Shown: piece after piece, positions 6,330 through 13,174 of the stretch
Numbering within the stretch: position 1 is the first letter of the stretch
Layout of the letters: every line of letters starts with the position of its first letter
Source of the DNA: Acidobacteriaceae bacterium
Lineage (GTDB): Bacteria > Acidobacteriota > Terriglobia > Terriglobales > Acidobacteriaceae
Length of the DNA: 13,484 nucleotides
Assembly (NCBI GenBank): GCA_031296355.1
Contig: JARLFX010000435.1
Span: 1 to 13,484, forward strand
Direction: 5' to 3'
Position numbers and translations under genes: made by a program
Notes under the pieces: generated by a model
Told to the model about the DNA's origin: nothing
What the model saw: the letters and a program-made list of their open reading frames with translations, nothing else
The model's database searches: none

Positions 6330-8039
6330 TTACCGCACTGGTTCGAGCACTACCTGGCACAACTCCCCAGAAAATCCGCGACGCATCGGGGCCAGACCGC
6401 AGAAGCGGTGCGTCTCGTGGTAGCCATGTGCTCGGTAGAAATCGCCGACGTGCATGATGTCGCCGGGTTCGTCATTCTGCGTATCCAGCATGGGCAGAAT
6501 TTGGTTCAGGATCATCTGATGGCGGAACGCGATCGTCCCCAGCACCACATAATCCGGCTGCGCCGTGAGCACGTCTGCATTGCTCATGGTCAGGCGTGGG
6601 TTCTTGCTGTACTGCCAGTAGCTGGTTGGCTGGTTGAAGTAGATCTTCGAAGGGAAATACGCCTCTGGCCCGACAGAGAGCGAGTAGTAGCCGGCAATCT
6701 TTTTTCCTGCGGCATGCTGCCGTAAAAAATCTGCCGCAGCGTAATCGCCTGAGTACGGCGTGAGCCGCTCCGCGCGCACGGCATGGAGCGTCCACCCGAT
6801 CTGCACGACAAAGATCAGCAGCAGGACAGCGCGCAGGCCGAACTCCATCCAGCGTTGCAGCTCGCGGTCACGCGCTTTCGTTACAAGATTCTCTCGCCAC
6901 GAGATCCACGCCACGGCAATGAACGCGACCAGCAGCAGGCCGGTGTGATGCTCGGCCGAGTAGATGGCCACGCTGGCGGCAAAGACCAGCAGAAACGGCA
7001 GCAGGCCCACGGCGAAGCGTTGCCGTACGCAGTGGTAGATGAGTCCGGCCACTGCGAGATACGCCAGCAGCATCGACCCCGAAAACGGAAACATGAGCAG
7101 CGATGCGGCAAAGATGGAGCGCTCGGTGCGGTAGACATGCCGTGCCTGCTGCGTTGCGCCGCTGTAGAACTTATGGCTATCGCGCCACAGACGGTCTTTG
7201 AGCCGCGAGCCCGTGTGCGGCGGCTGTAGCTTCGCGTCCTCTGGATTCATCGTCCACGAGGGCTGCTGATTGGCCGCTACCGCCGCCACCGGTTCCTGGC
7301 GGTGCAGCACCTTCTGCACAGACGGCAGGTCCATGATGCCGGTGGTGAAGGCGACATCCTTCGCTGGCCACGCCTGCAGCGCCGCCAGCGCGCACCCTGC
7401 AAACAGGATCGCAACTGCCAGCCCTGTGCCGCGAAACTGCTGCTTCTGCAGGAAGCCGGAGCGCGTACGCCGCCACAGGCGGACGGCATAGGCTATCGCC
7501 AAGCCGATGGCGGCCATGGCGCCATACATACAGAGATTGGCCAACAGCCCCAGCAGCACGGCCATCAGCAGCGGATGCGGCCTGTACCCCGGCGCACGGT
7601 CGCGGCTGCCAATCAGCGCGCACGCCGCAAACACCAGCAGCGGAAACAGGACATAACTGCGCGCCACCACGGCGTATTGAAACGCAATAAAGAAGGTGAA
7701 GGGAAACAGCAGCTTGAGATAGCGCGGAAAGGGAGACCAACGCAGCCATACGGCAACGCCCACGGTTGCAATGCCGGCAGTGACATAGTGCAGTGCGCCA
7801 TATGGCAGGCCGATGCGAACCAGTACCCATAACAACAGGTGCCAAAGGCCCGGCGTCCCCTCGTAGTGCAGACGGTGCAACAGCAGGTCATGCAGCGAAC
7901 AATCGCGCGCCAGCAGCCAGGCCTGCGCCTCGTCGGCCCATGAGGTATGGTGGCGCGCCTCCACTGCGACCAGGCCGGTGTAGGCCGCCAGCGCGCTCCA
8001 TTCACCTACGCCAAACCTCTTGCTTTGCAGTGACGACAC
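6330..8039 (-). CDS. GT-C fold (GT39-like) polytopic membrane protein, putative glycosyltransferase
   Basis: The product has 569 residues and starts at GTG 8039 read leftward, with GAGAGG (8044-8049) just upstream. It is polytopic: hydrophobic segments are visible at about 62-80, 83-99, 109-143, 156-186, 205-222, 308-336, 343-360, 367-380 and 401-418, followed by a soluble C-terminal region of about 150 residues. After the first segment, WADEAQAWLLARD (34-46) places an Asp-Glu pair (D36/E37) in the first non-cytoplasmic loop, where GT-C enzymes of the PMT/GT39 type hold their catalytic acid, followed by HYEGTPGLWH. GT-C proteins transfer sugars from polyprenyl-linked donors to lipids, glycans or proteins. 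No other glycan genes are nearby, so donor and acceptor are unknown. Membrane topology is well supported; enzymatic class is inferred. Confidence 0.7.
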   Translation of the reverse strand: MSSLQSKRFGVGEWSALAAYTGLVAVEARHHTSWADEAQAWLLARDCSLHDLLLHRLHYEGTPGLWHLLLWVLVRIGLPYGALHYVTAGIATVGVAVWLRWSPFPRYLKLLFPFTFFIAFQYAVVARSYVLFPLLVFAACALIGSRDRAPGYRPHPLLMAVLLGLLANLCMYGAMAAIGLAIAYAVRLWRRTRSGFLQKQQFRGTGLAVAILFAGCALAALQAWPAKDVAFTTGIMDLPSVQKVLHRQEPVAAVAANQQPSWTMNPEDAKLQPPHTGSRLKDRLWRDSHKFYSGATQQARHVYRTERSIFAASLLMFPFSGSMLLAYLAVAGLIYHCVRQRFAVGLLPFLLVFAASVAIYSAEHHTGLLLVAFIAVAWISWRENLVTKARDRELQRWMEFGLRAVLLLIFVVQIGWTLHAVRAERLTPYSGDYAAADFLRQHAAGKKIAGYYSLSVGPEAYFPSKIYFNQPTSYWQYSKNPRLTMSNADVLTAQPDYVVLGTIAFRHQMILNQILPMLDTQNDEPGDIMHVGDFYRAHGYHETHRFCGLAPMRRGFSGELCQVVLEPVR

Positions 8040-8200
8040 GTTGCCTCTCAGGGTATGGATACAAGCTAATGCCTGCGGGCCTGATCCCGGTCAACGATTC
8101 TGCGGGAAGGGGATTTATTTTCGGTATCGCGGATGGTTCCACTGCCGGCAATCAGTGTGGTGATGTCGGAAGTTTGCTGAACCTGGTTGCAAATTCTCGA

Positions 8201-8232
8201 AAAGCAGATTCTTCGCTGCGCTCAGAATGACA
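8201..8232 (-). repeat. Interspersed hairpin repeat, copy 3
   Basis: Read leftward it gives tgtcattctgagcgc then agcgaagaatctgcttt, with perfect ATTCT/AGAAT arms. It lies in the 269-bp gap between the NUDIX gene end and the GT-C gene start, upstream of the latter. The rest of this gap (8040-8200) shows only a weak promoter-like TTGACC (8089-8094, leftward). Confidence 0.8.
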
Positions 8233-8252
8233 GAGTATGGGGGGAGCTTACG

Positions 8253-8270
8253 GCACGGCTGAAGCCGCGC
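8253..8270. repeat. CTRAAG-centred palindrome
   Basis: The sequence gcacggctgaagccgcgc pairs over 8 bp with one mismatch around a ga loop. It shares the CTgaAG centre with the palindromes at 5141-5154 and 5175-5194 while the outer stem differs. It lies 39 bp beyond the end of the NUDIX gene and 21 bp from repeat copy 3. Confidence 0.6.
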
Positions 8271-8283
8271 CCTTAACGAAAGA

Positions 8284-8306
8284 TTTAAAAATAGCGGCAA
8301 ACTGCC
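8284..8306 (-). terminator. Weak candidate terminator after the CDGSH-CocE-NUDIX operon
   Basis: Read leftward, GGCA-gtt-TGCC (8303-8306 paired with 8296-8299) is followed by gctatttttaaat. The stem is only 4 bp; an alternative CGGCA/TGCCG pairing (8313-8317 with 8295-8299) overlaps the NUDIX stop codon. The position is right for an operon end but the hairpin is weak. Confidence 0.3.
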
Positions 8307-8308
8307 CT

Positions 8309-8857
8309 TTACTGCCGTTCGCACCAGAGCTTGTACATACCCCACGCCGCCGCGCTGCAATTGTCCATGATGCGACCGCTCAAGAGCATCGCTTCAAACT
8401 CGCTCACGGGCACGCGATGCACCTGCATGTCGTGCTCCTCGGCGTCGCGCTGCGTTGCGCCCTGCTTCAGCCCGCGCGCCAGGTAGATGTGCTGCTGCTG
8501 CGCCATCACACCCACGGCGATCTGGAAGCTGGCGAGCCGCGTCATGCTGTCTGCCATCAGCCCCGTCTCTTCACGCAGTTCCCCACGCGCGAGCTCTTCC
8601 GGGACGATATCTGCCCGCTCCCATCCGCCCTGCGGAAACTCCAGACTGCGCTTGCCGATGGTGTAGCGAAACTGCTCGACCAGGTAGACGAAGTCTCCGT
8701 CTGCCGTCTCGTCCAGCGGAATGATCAGGCAGGCCGGATCTTTTTCAATCACGCCGTAGATGCCACGCTCGCCGTTCGAACGCTCAATCACATCTTCGCG
8801 AACCCGCGTCCAGGGGTTGCGATAGACTTCACGGCTGCTGATCTGCTTGATCGACAT
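8309..8857 (-). CDS. NUDIX hydrolase (ADP-ribose/GDP-mannose pyrophosphatase-like)
   Basis: The 182-residue product should hydrolyse nucleoside diphosphates linked to another moiety. The Nudix box lies at about 77-100: GGWERADIVPEELARGELREETGL. The catalytic core ELREETGL is intact, but compared with G-x5-E-x7-RE-U-x-EE-x-GU the box is one residue longer, the first Glu is Asp-like, and the Arg before the first catalytic Glu is Gly (RGELREETG). The preceding LVEQFRYTIGKRSLEFPQGG matches ADP-sugar pyrophosphatase-type Nudix enzymes. The ATG at 8857 directly abuts the TGA of the upstream CocE gene and has GGGGAG overlapping that gene's last codons, so translation is coupled. It is the last gene of the leftward three-gene operon. 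The exact substrate is unknown. Confidence 0.88.
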   Translation of the reverse strand: MSIKQISSREVYRNPWTRVREDVIERSNGERGIYGVIEKDPACLIIPLDETADGDFVYLVEQFRYTIGKRSLEFPQGGWERADIVPEELARGELREETGLMADSMTRLASFQIAVGVMAQQQHIYLARGLKQGATQRDAEEHDMQVHRVPVSEFEAMLLSGRIMDNCSAAAWGMYKLWCERQ

Positions 8858-11023
8858 TCATCTCCCCTCAAGCGGTAGTTCCAGATGAGACGGATACTGC
8901 GCTGACTCGTAGATCGTCTCCGTCGCGGGCTGATACGCCTTCGCCGGCGCGGTCATAATGTTTGGCACAAACGTCTGCGGATTGCGGTCGTACAGCGGGA
9001 ACCATGTGGACTGTATCTCCACCATCACGCGATGCCCTTTCAGGAACACGTGGTCTACCCCATGCAGGCTCCACTTGTATTCTTCCACTTCGCCGGGTGG
9101 AATCGCCTGTGGCTGTTCGAAGCTGGCGCGGTACCGGCCGCGGAAGATCTCATCCGCGATCATCAACTGGTAGCCGCCCATGCCCTCTGGCGCGTCATCG
9201 GGATACACATCAATGAACTTCACTATCCAGTCCGCATCGCTGCCGGTGGTCGCGGCAAAGATGTCTGCCTTCACGTCGCCCGTCACCGTGAGATCGTGAT
9301 CCAGCACGGGCGTCTGCCATACGGCGACATCGCTGCGCCCAGTGACGAAGCGCTGGTCTTCTACGAGCCACGGATACCATGTTGATCCCGGTGCATAGGT
9401 AGCTTGAATGGGCCGGCGGCGGTAGGGCACCGGGTTTGCCGGATCGGAGAGATACGATGCAGAGGCAGACGCTTCCTTCGGCTTATCGAAGCTCAACGAG
9501 TGTGCATCAGCGTGCAGATACAGGTCGCGCAGCTTTGCCGACTTAGTGGGCCATTCCCAGTAGTGCTTCCACGTATTGCTACCCGTCTGGAAGGATTCAA
9601 CTGGAAGAAGCCTCTTTTCATCACATCCCTCGCAAGGCGTCAGGTACTTTGCGAAAAAATTGGCCTCGCGATTGCGAAACTCCTCCGTCGTTGCCTGACC
9701 AAAATCTACCGCGCCCAAGTGGCGCGTGGTCTGTCCGGCCCACTGCCCATGCCGCCAGGGCCCGAGCATCATGCTCAGCTCCGGGCCGTCAGGGCGCGCG
9801 TGTGCAGCCAGCGCAGCATATTCAGCCTGCGGCCCCCACATATCTTCCTGATCCCACCAGCCGCCAACCTCCAGCGTGGGCACCGTGACCGAGGTCAGCC
9901 ACTGTTGCACGTTCATCGCCTGCCAGAGTGCGTCATACGCCGGGTGCTCGACGAAGGCAGTCGCCGTCGGCAGCTTGCTGATCTTGCCCCGCTTCGCTGC
10001 GCCAGCGAAGTTGCCGGCTTTCAGGAAGTAATCGAACGCATCTTCATTCAGCTTGCCGAACTCGTTCTTCTTCGTGCTCTCCATGCCGAGCACGTAGTCA
10101 TAGCCATACGTCTCGCGGAAGGCGCCGTTGTGGAAGAAATCGTCGCCCAGCCAGACATCCGTCATCGGGGCCTGCGGGGAGATCGCCTGCACCGCCGGGT
10201 GCGGATCGATGCCCGCCATGATGGTCAGAAATCCCGGATACGAAACGCCATGCACGCCGACGCGTCCATTGTTGTCCGGCAGCTTCTTGACCAGCCAATC
10301 CACGGTGTCGTAGGCGTCGCTGCTCTCATCCACCTTCGCGGGATCGGTGCGGTTGCCAAGGACGTGCTGCACTGGCCGCATCATCACGAACTTGCCTTCA
10401 GAGCCGTAGCGCCCGCGAATATCTTCGAAGACGAAGATGTAGCCGCTCTGTGCCATCTCCGGCGTGCGGCGGTTCACGCTGTCGCTGTCATTCGCGTCCA
10501 CGCCGTAGGGCGTGCGTTCCATCAGGATCGGCAGCGGCGCGGTGGCGGCGCTGGGCCGCAGGATGACCGCATGCAGGCGCACGCCATCGCGCATGGTAAT
10601 CATCGCCTCGCTACGGGTGTAGCTGCGGAAGTGATTTGGCACGGGCGTGCCGCTGATCTTCACCGCATCGCCGGACTCGCCGTCGTGAACCCGGCGCCAG
10701 CCTGTCACCACGCCGGCGGCATCACGCTGCAGCAGGTAGTGCATTCCGCCCTGCTTGGCGACCAGTTCGTCAGCCGACTTCACGGTCAGCCGAGTGCGCG
10801 CCATGCGGGGAGCTTCGATGTAGAAGGCATCGCCTTCGCGGGAGATGGAGTAGACCGTGTCCGGCTCGGCGCTATCGCGGTACTGGCCGACGCAGCCGGC
10901 AAGATTCGCGGGCGCGGCAGCGGATTGCGCAGCCACACGCACCAAAAGGGCGAGCGACCCTGCCAGGATCAGCAGGGCCGCCAGCGCTACGTGCTTCAGC
11001 CGGATTGGATGGAATTTAACCAA
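8858..11023 (-). CDS. CocE/NonD-family alpha/beta-hydrolase (X-Pro dipeptidyl-peptidase S15-like), exported
   Basis: The product is a 721-residue serine hydrolase. An N-terminal hydrophobic segment (about 12-31, HVALAALLILAGSLALLVRV ending AAQ) is a signal peptide or anchor. Residues about 41-115 form a small extra beta-rich module (GCVGQYRD...DTVYSI...FYIEAPRM). The hydrolase domain follows: ITMRDGVRLHAVILRP (142-157), FEDIRGRYGSEG (199-210), nucleophile elbow GVSYPG with S261, GGWWDQED with probable acid D391, and LGPWRHGQW with H425. The C-terminal jelly-roll typical of CocE/S15 follows (VTGDVKADIFAATTGSDADW). The family cleaves esters, amides or N-terminal Xaa-Pro dipeptides. The start is TTG at 11023: no ATG or GTG is available before the signal segment and GAGAG lies upstream. 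It begins 4 bp after the CDGSH gene and abuts the NUDIX gene. Confidence 0.9.
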   Translation of the reverse strand: MVKFHPIRLKHVALAALLILAGSLALLVRVAAQSAAAPANLAGCVGQYRDSAEPDTVYSISREGDAFYIEAPRMARTRLTVKSADELVAKQGGMHYLLQRDAAGVVTGWRRVHDGESGDAVKISGTPVPNHFRSYTRSEAMITMRDGVRLHAVILRPSAATAPLPILMERTPYGVDANDSDSVNRRTPEMAQSGYIFVFEDIRGRYGSEGKFVMMRPVQHVLGNRTDPAKVDESSDAYDTVDWLVKKLPDNNGRVGVHGVSYPGFLTIMAGIDPHPAVQAISPQAPMTDVWLGDDFFHNGAFRETYGYDYVLGMESTKKNEFGKLNEDAFDYFLKAGNFAGAAKRGKISKLPTATAFVEHPAYDALWQAMNVQQWLTSVTVPTLEVGGWWDQEDMWGPQAEYAALAAHARPDGPELSMMLGPWRHGQWAGQTTRHLGAVDFGQATTEEFRNREANFFAKYLTPCEGCDEKRLLPVESFQTGSNTWKHYWEWPTKSAKLRDLYLHADAHSLSFDKPKEASASASYLSDPANPVPYRRRPIQATYAPGSTWYPWLVEDQRFVTGRSDVAVWQTPVLDHDLTVTGDVKADIFAATTGSDADWIVKFIDVYPDDAPEGMGGYQLMIADEIFRGRYRASFEQPQAIPPGEVEEYKWSLHGVDHVFLKGHRVMVEIQSTWFPLYDRNPQTFVPNIMTAPAKAYQPATETIYESAQYPSHLELPLEGR

Positions 11024-11027
11024 GCTC

Positions 11028-11249
11028 TCAGGCTACCGGGGTTGGGCTCGCGTTGCAGGAGAAACCCGCTTTTCCGTGGGTTCCGTCGCAGAAGGGGCGC
11101 TTCTCGGAGAGGCCGCAGCGGCAGAGTGAGATAGCAGGCTTGCCGGTCAGGTCCCACTCGGCGCCATTGGCATCAACCAGCGTGACGGGGCCTTCGACAC
11201 GGAAGGGACCATTGGGGCGGACGGTGATTTTTACGGGGGTATCAGACAT
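11028..11249 (-). CDS. CDGSH-type iron-sulfur protein (mitoNEET-like)
   Basis: This is a 73-residue single-CDGSH protein. The cluster signature is C43-R-C45-GLSEKRPF-C54-D-G-T-H58, matching C-x-C-x2-(S/T)-x3-P-x-C-D-G-(S/A/T)-H with 3Cys-1His ligation of a 2Fe-2S cluster. The N-terminal half (ITVRPNGPFRVEGPVTLVDANGAEWDL) is the usual small beta-sheet. Such proteins are redox or cluster-transfer proteins; the function in bacteria is mostly undefined. The ATG at 11249 has AAAGGA about 10 nt upstream. There is no signal peptide, so it is cytosolic. It is the first gene of a leftward operon with the CocE-like hydrolase (4 bp) and the NUDIX hydrolase. It is divergent from the HD-GYP gene, sharing a 223-bp gap. 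Confidence 0.92.
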   Translation of the reverse strand: MSDTPVKITVRPNGPFRVEGPVTLVDANGAEWDLTGKPAISLCRCGLSEKRPFCDGTHGKAGFSCNASPTPVA

Positions 11250-11347
11250 GGATTCAGTTCCTTTATGCAGGCGGGGATGTACTGCCGATTAACCGGAGCA
11301 TATCAGCCACCGGCTCCCCATACCTAACCAGTGTGTCTTTTTGGGCA

Positions 11348-11376
11348 TCGTCATGGATGAATCACGATGCTACAAT
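11348..11376 (+). promoter_or_regulatory. Sigma-70-like promoter of the HD-GYP gene
   Basis: TCGTCA (11348-11353, 4/6 to TTGACA) and TACAAT (11371-11376, 5/6 to TATAAT) are separated by exactly 17 bp. Transcription would start near 11383, giving a leader of about 90 nt before ATG 11473. This argues against the in-frame starts at 11341 and 11353. Confidence 0.5.
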
Positions 11377-11462
11377 TCGTGCGATCAGCCACAAATTTTC
11401 GAATGGGCCCCTAATGAACACAATGGACGCATGCAGCCGGATTCGTTGGATGCCCTCATTCC

Positions 11463-11467
11463 GGAGG
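11463..11467 (+). promoter_or_regulatory. Ribosome binding site that fixes the HD-GYP start
   Basis: GGAGG lies 5 nt before ATG 11473. No comparable site precedes the in-frame starts at 11341 (TTG), 11353 or 11431. Confidence 0.75.
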
Positions 11468-11472
11468 CAAAC

Positions 11473-13014
11473 ATGAGCCCATCGCGAGGCGCTGGCCCCA
11501 GACTGCTGGAGCTCGCCTGGAACCATAATATCGATGCCGTGATGGCCATCGATATCGCTACGGAACTCCTTGTGGATGCTAATCCGGCAGCGGAGTTGCT
11601 GACGGGATATACCCGCGATGAGCTGATCGGCACACACCCCAGTCTCCTCCATCCCGAGGAAGAGCGCGCCATCATTAAGCAGACCTTCCGGCAAGCCCCG
11701 AACCGCTCCGCCGTCCTTAGCGACTTTCACCTGCAACATAAGGATGGCCATCTCATCCCCATTCGCACCTCCAGTTCGCCACCCATTGAGTCTGCCGGCC
11801 ACATGCTTTCCATCCTCACCTTTACTGACATTACTGCGTTGAAAGCGAGCGAGTACCGGCTCTCTACGCAGAACTGGGCGCTTTCAGCCTATGCAGCGGC
11901 GATCTCCGCCCTGAACCAGGAGATCACGCCCGAGGAGTTGCTACAGTCCCTTTGCGAAGCCATTACCTGCGAATCCGCCTATCTTGTCGCCTGGGTGGGC
12001 ATCGCGGAAGACGATCCTGGAAAGACCATTCGAGTCGCCGCTTATGCAGGTCCTGCAAAAGCACTCGTCTCAGAACTGAGCACATTGAGCTGGGACGCTG
12101 ACACGGCCCGGGGCCAGAGCTCGATCGCACGCTGTATTCGAACCGGCGAAACTCAGGTTGTTCAGGATGCCGAACAGTATTGGCTGGAAGAATGGAGAGA
12201 GCTGGCAAGACGCTATGGCGTTCGTTCCAGCGTGGCCGTGCCCTTTGGCATGCATGGCAGCCAGCGCGGCGGACTTCTTGTTTACGCTGCTCAGCCCCAG
12301 GCCTTTTCCGAGGAGGCGATCCGCGTCTTTCAACATCTGGCAGGGCAGATTGACCATGGTCTCCACGCGCTGGAGCAGGACCGTCTGCTGCGCGAAGAAC
12401 GGACGCGGCTGGTGAAGACACAGCAGCAGTTGACGGAAACATTGACCGCCACCGTCTCCGCCATGTCTGTCACGATGGAAAAGCGCGACCCCTACACCGC
12501 CGGCCATGAAAGCAGGACCGCAGAGATTGCATACGCCATTGGCAAGGAGATGGGCTGGTGCGAGGACCGGCTGCTCGGCCTGCGATTTGCCGCGCTGATG
12601 CATGACATCGGAAAAATTGCTATTCCCAGCGCCATCCTGAACAAGCCAACCGCGCTCACTGCCGCTGAACGCACTCTCATTCAGGAGCATCCGGAGACGG
12701 CTTACCTGATCCTGAAAGATATTCCCTTCATCTGGCCAGTGGCGGATATCGTGCGCCAGCACCATGAGAAGCTCGATGGCTCCGGGTATCCGCTGGGCAT
12801 TCAGGGAGACGCCATCCTGCCGGAGTCACGCGTGCTTGCCGTGGCCGATATCGTGGAAGCCATGGCCTCCGCGCGCCCCTTCCGCCCTGCACTGGGGCTG
12901 GATGCAGCACTGGCAGAGATCGCAAAACTTGCCGGCACGAAACTGGATGCAGAGGTCGTTCGCATCTGCACGCAGCTCTTCCGCGAGAAGCGTCTTGAGC
13001 TCACACCCTCCTAG
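11473..13014 (+). CDS. PAS-GAF-HD-GYP protein, probable cyclic-di-GMP phosphodiesterase
   Basis: The product is a 513-residue soluble sensor-effector. The PAS domain at about 14-125 contains NHNIDAVMAIDIATELLVDA, NPAAELLTGYTRDELIGTHP and the closing ILTFTDITALKASE. The GAF domain at about 150-298 contains SSIARCIRTGETQVVQD and RSSVAVPFGMHGSQRGGLLV. A coiled linker (300-325) leads to the HD-GYP domain at about 326-505: GHESR (H345), HDIGKIAIP (H377/D378), and HHEKLDGSGYP (H430, H431, D435, G438-Y439-P440), followed by RVLAVADIVEAMASARPFRPALG. The metal ligands and the GYP motif needed to degrade cyclic-di-GMP are present. No transmembrane helix is seen, so it senses cytosolic signals. The start at 11473 is set by GGAGG and the promoter position. 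It is divergent from the CDGSH operon. Confidence 0.93.
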   Translation: MSPSRGAGPRLLELAWNHNIDAVMAIDIATELLVDANPAAELLTGYTRDELIGTHPSLLHPEEERAIIKQTFRQAPNRSAVLSDFHLQHKDGHLIPIRTSSSPPIESAGHMLSILTFTDITALKASEYRLSTQNWALSAYAAAISALNQEITPEELLQSLCEAITCESAYLVAWVGIAEDDPGKTIRVAAYAGPAKALVSELSTLSWDADTARGQSSIARCIRTGETQVVQDAEQYWLEEWRELARRYGVRSSVAVPFGMHGSQRGGLLVYAAQPQAFSEEAIRVFQHLAGQIDHGLHALEQDRLLREERTRLVKTQQQLTETLTATVSAMSVTMEKRDPYTAGHESRTAEIAYAIGKEMGWCEDRLLGLRFAALMHDIGKIAIPSAILNKPTALTAAERTLIQEHPETAYLILKDIPFIWPVADIVRQHHEKLDGSGYPLGIQGDAILPESRVLAVADIVEAMASARPFRPALGLDAALAEIAKLAGTKLDAEVVRICTQLFREKRLELTPS

Positions 13015-13015
13015 A

Positions 13016-13157
13016 GCATTTTTCTGTTGGTGTGAAGATTTGTGGCGGCACTTAAAAGCAGATTCCGCGCACTGCGCTTCGGAATGACAAACAAATGGAT
13101 TTAAGGATGGCAAATAAGTGGGTTTAACGAAGCGCTCTACACCAGCAGAAAATTTGC
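13016..13157. mobile_element. MITE-like element with ~22-bp imperfect terminal inverted repeats
   Basis: The left arm gcatttttctgttggtgtga (13016-13035, continuing ag) and the right arm, read leftward gcaaattttctgctggtgta (13157-13138, continuing gag), are imperfect inverted copies around a 97-bp interior. The interior contains interspersed hairpin repeat copy 4 (13054-13095). It has no coding capacity. The left end starts 2 bp after the HD-GYP stop codon (13012-13014), and the element fills most of the 160-bp gap before the next, leftward gene. Being non-coding, small and bounded by inverted repeats, it resembles a non-autonomous mobile element, but no target-site duplication is obvious. Confidence 0.5.
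13054..13095 (-). repeat. Interspersed hairpin repeat, copy 4
   Basis: Read leftward it runs tttgtttgtcattccg, aagcgcagtgcg, cggaatctgctttt. The stem is ATTCC/GGAAT plus an inner GCGC/GCGC pairing, giving the strongest hairpin of the four copies. Both stem sides differ from copies 1-3 in a paired way. Confidence 0.75.
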
Positions 13158-13174
13158 CCTAAAAGAGAAAGCGT

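Noticed and set aside
8066..8094. Promoter for the GT-C gene (leftward TTGACC at 8089-8094)
   Set aside because: The -35 is good, but at 17-bp spacing the -10 would be CATTAG (3/6) and better -10 sequences need spacers of 19-24 bp, so support is too thin to list as a feature.
8115..8360. 81-codon leftward open frame between the NUDIX and GT-C genes
   Set aside because: It overlaps the NUDIX stop, runs through hairpin repeat copy 3 (translating as LSAAKNLLF, a repeat-derived peptide) and has no RBS.
9404..11134. 576-codon rightward open frame opposite the CocE and CDGSH genes
   Set aside because: It is a shadow of high-GC coding on the other strand: Arg/His/Ala-rich translation with no domain motifs, no RBS, and it overlaps genes with clear catalytic and cluster-binding motifs.
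11341..11472. Longer N-terminus for the HD-GYP protein (TTG 11341, ATG 11353 or ATG 11431)
   Set aside because: The likely promoter at 11348-11376 would exclude the first two, none has an RBS, and ATG 11473 has GGAGG at ideal spacing just before the PAS domain.
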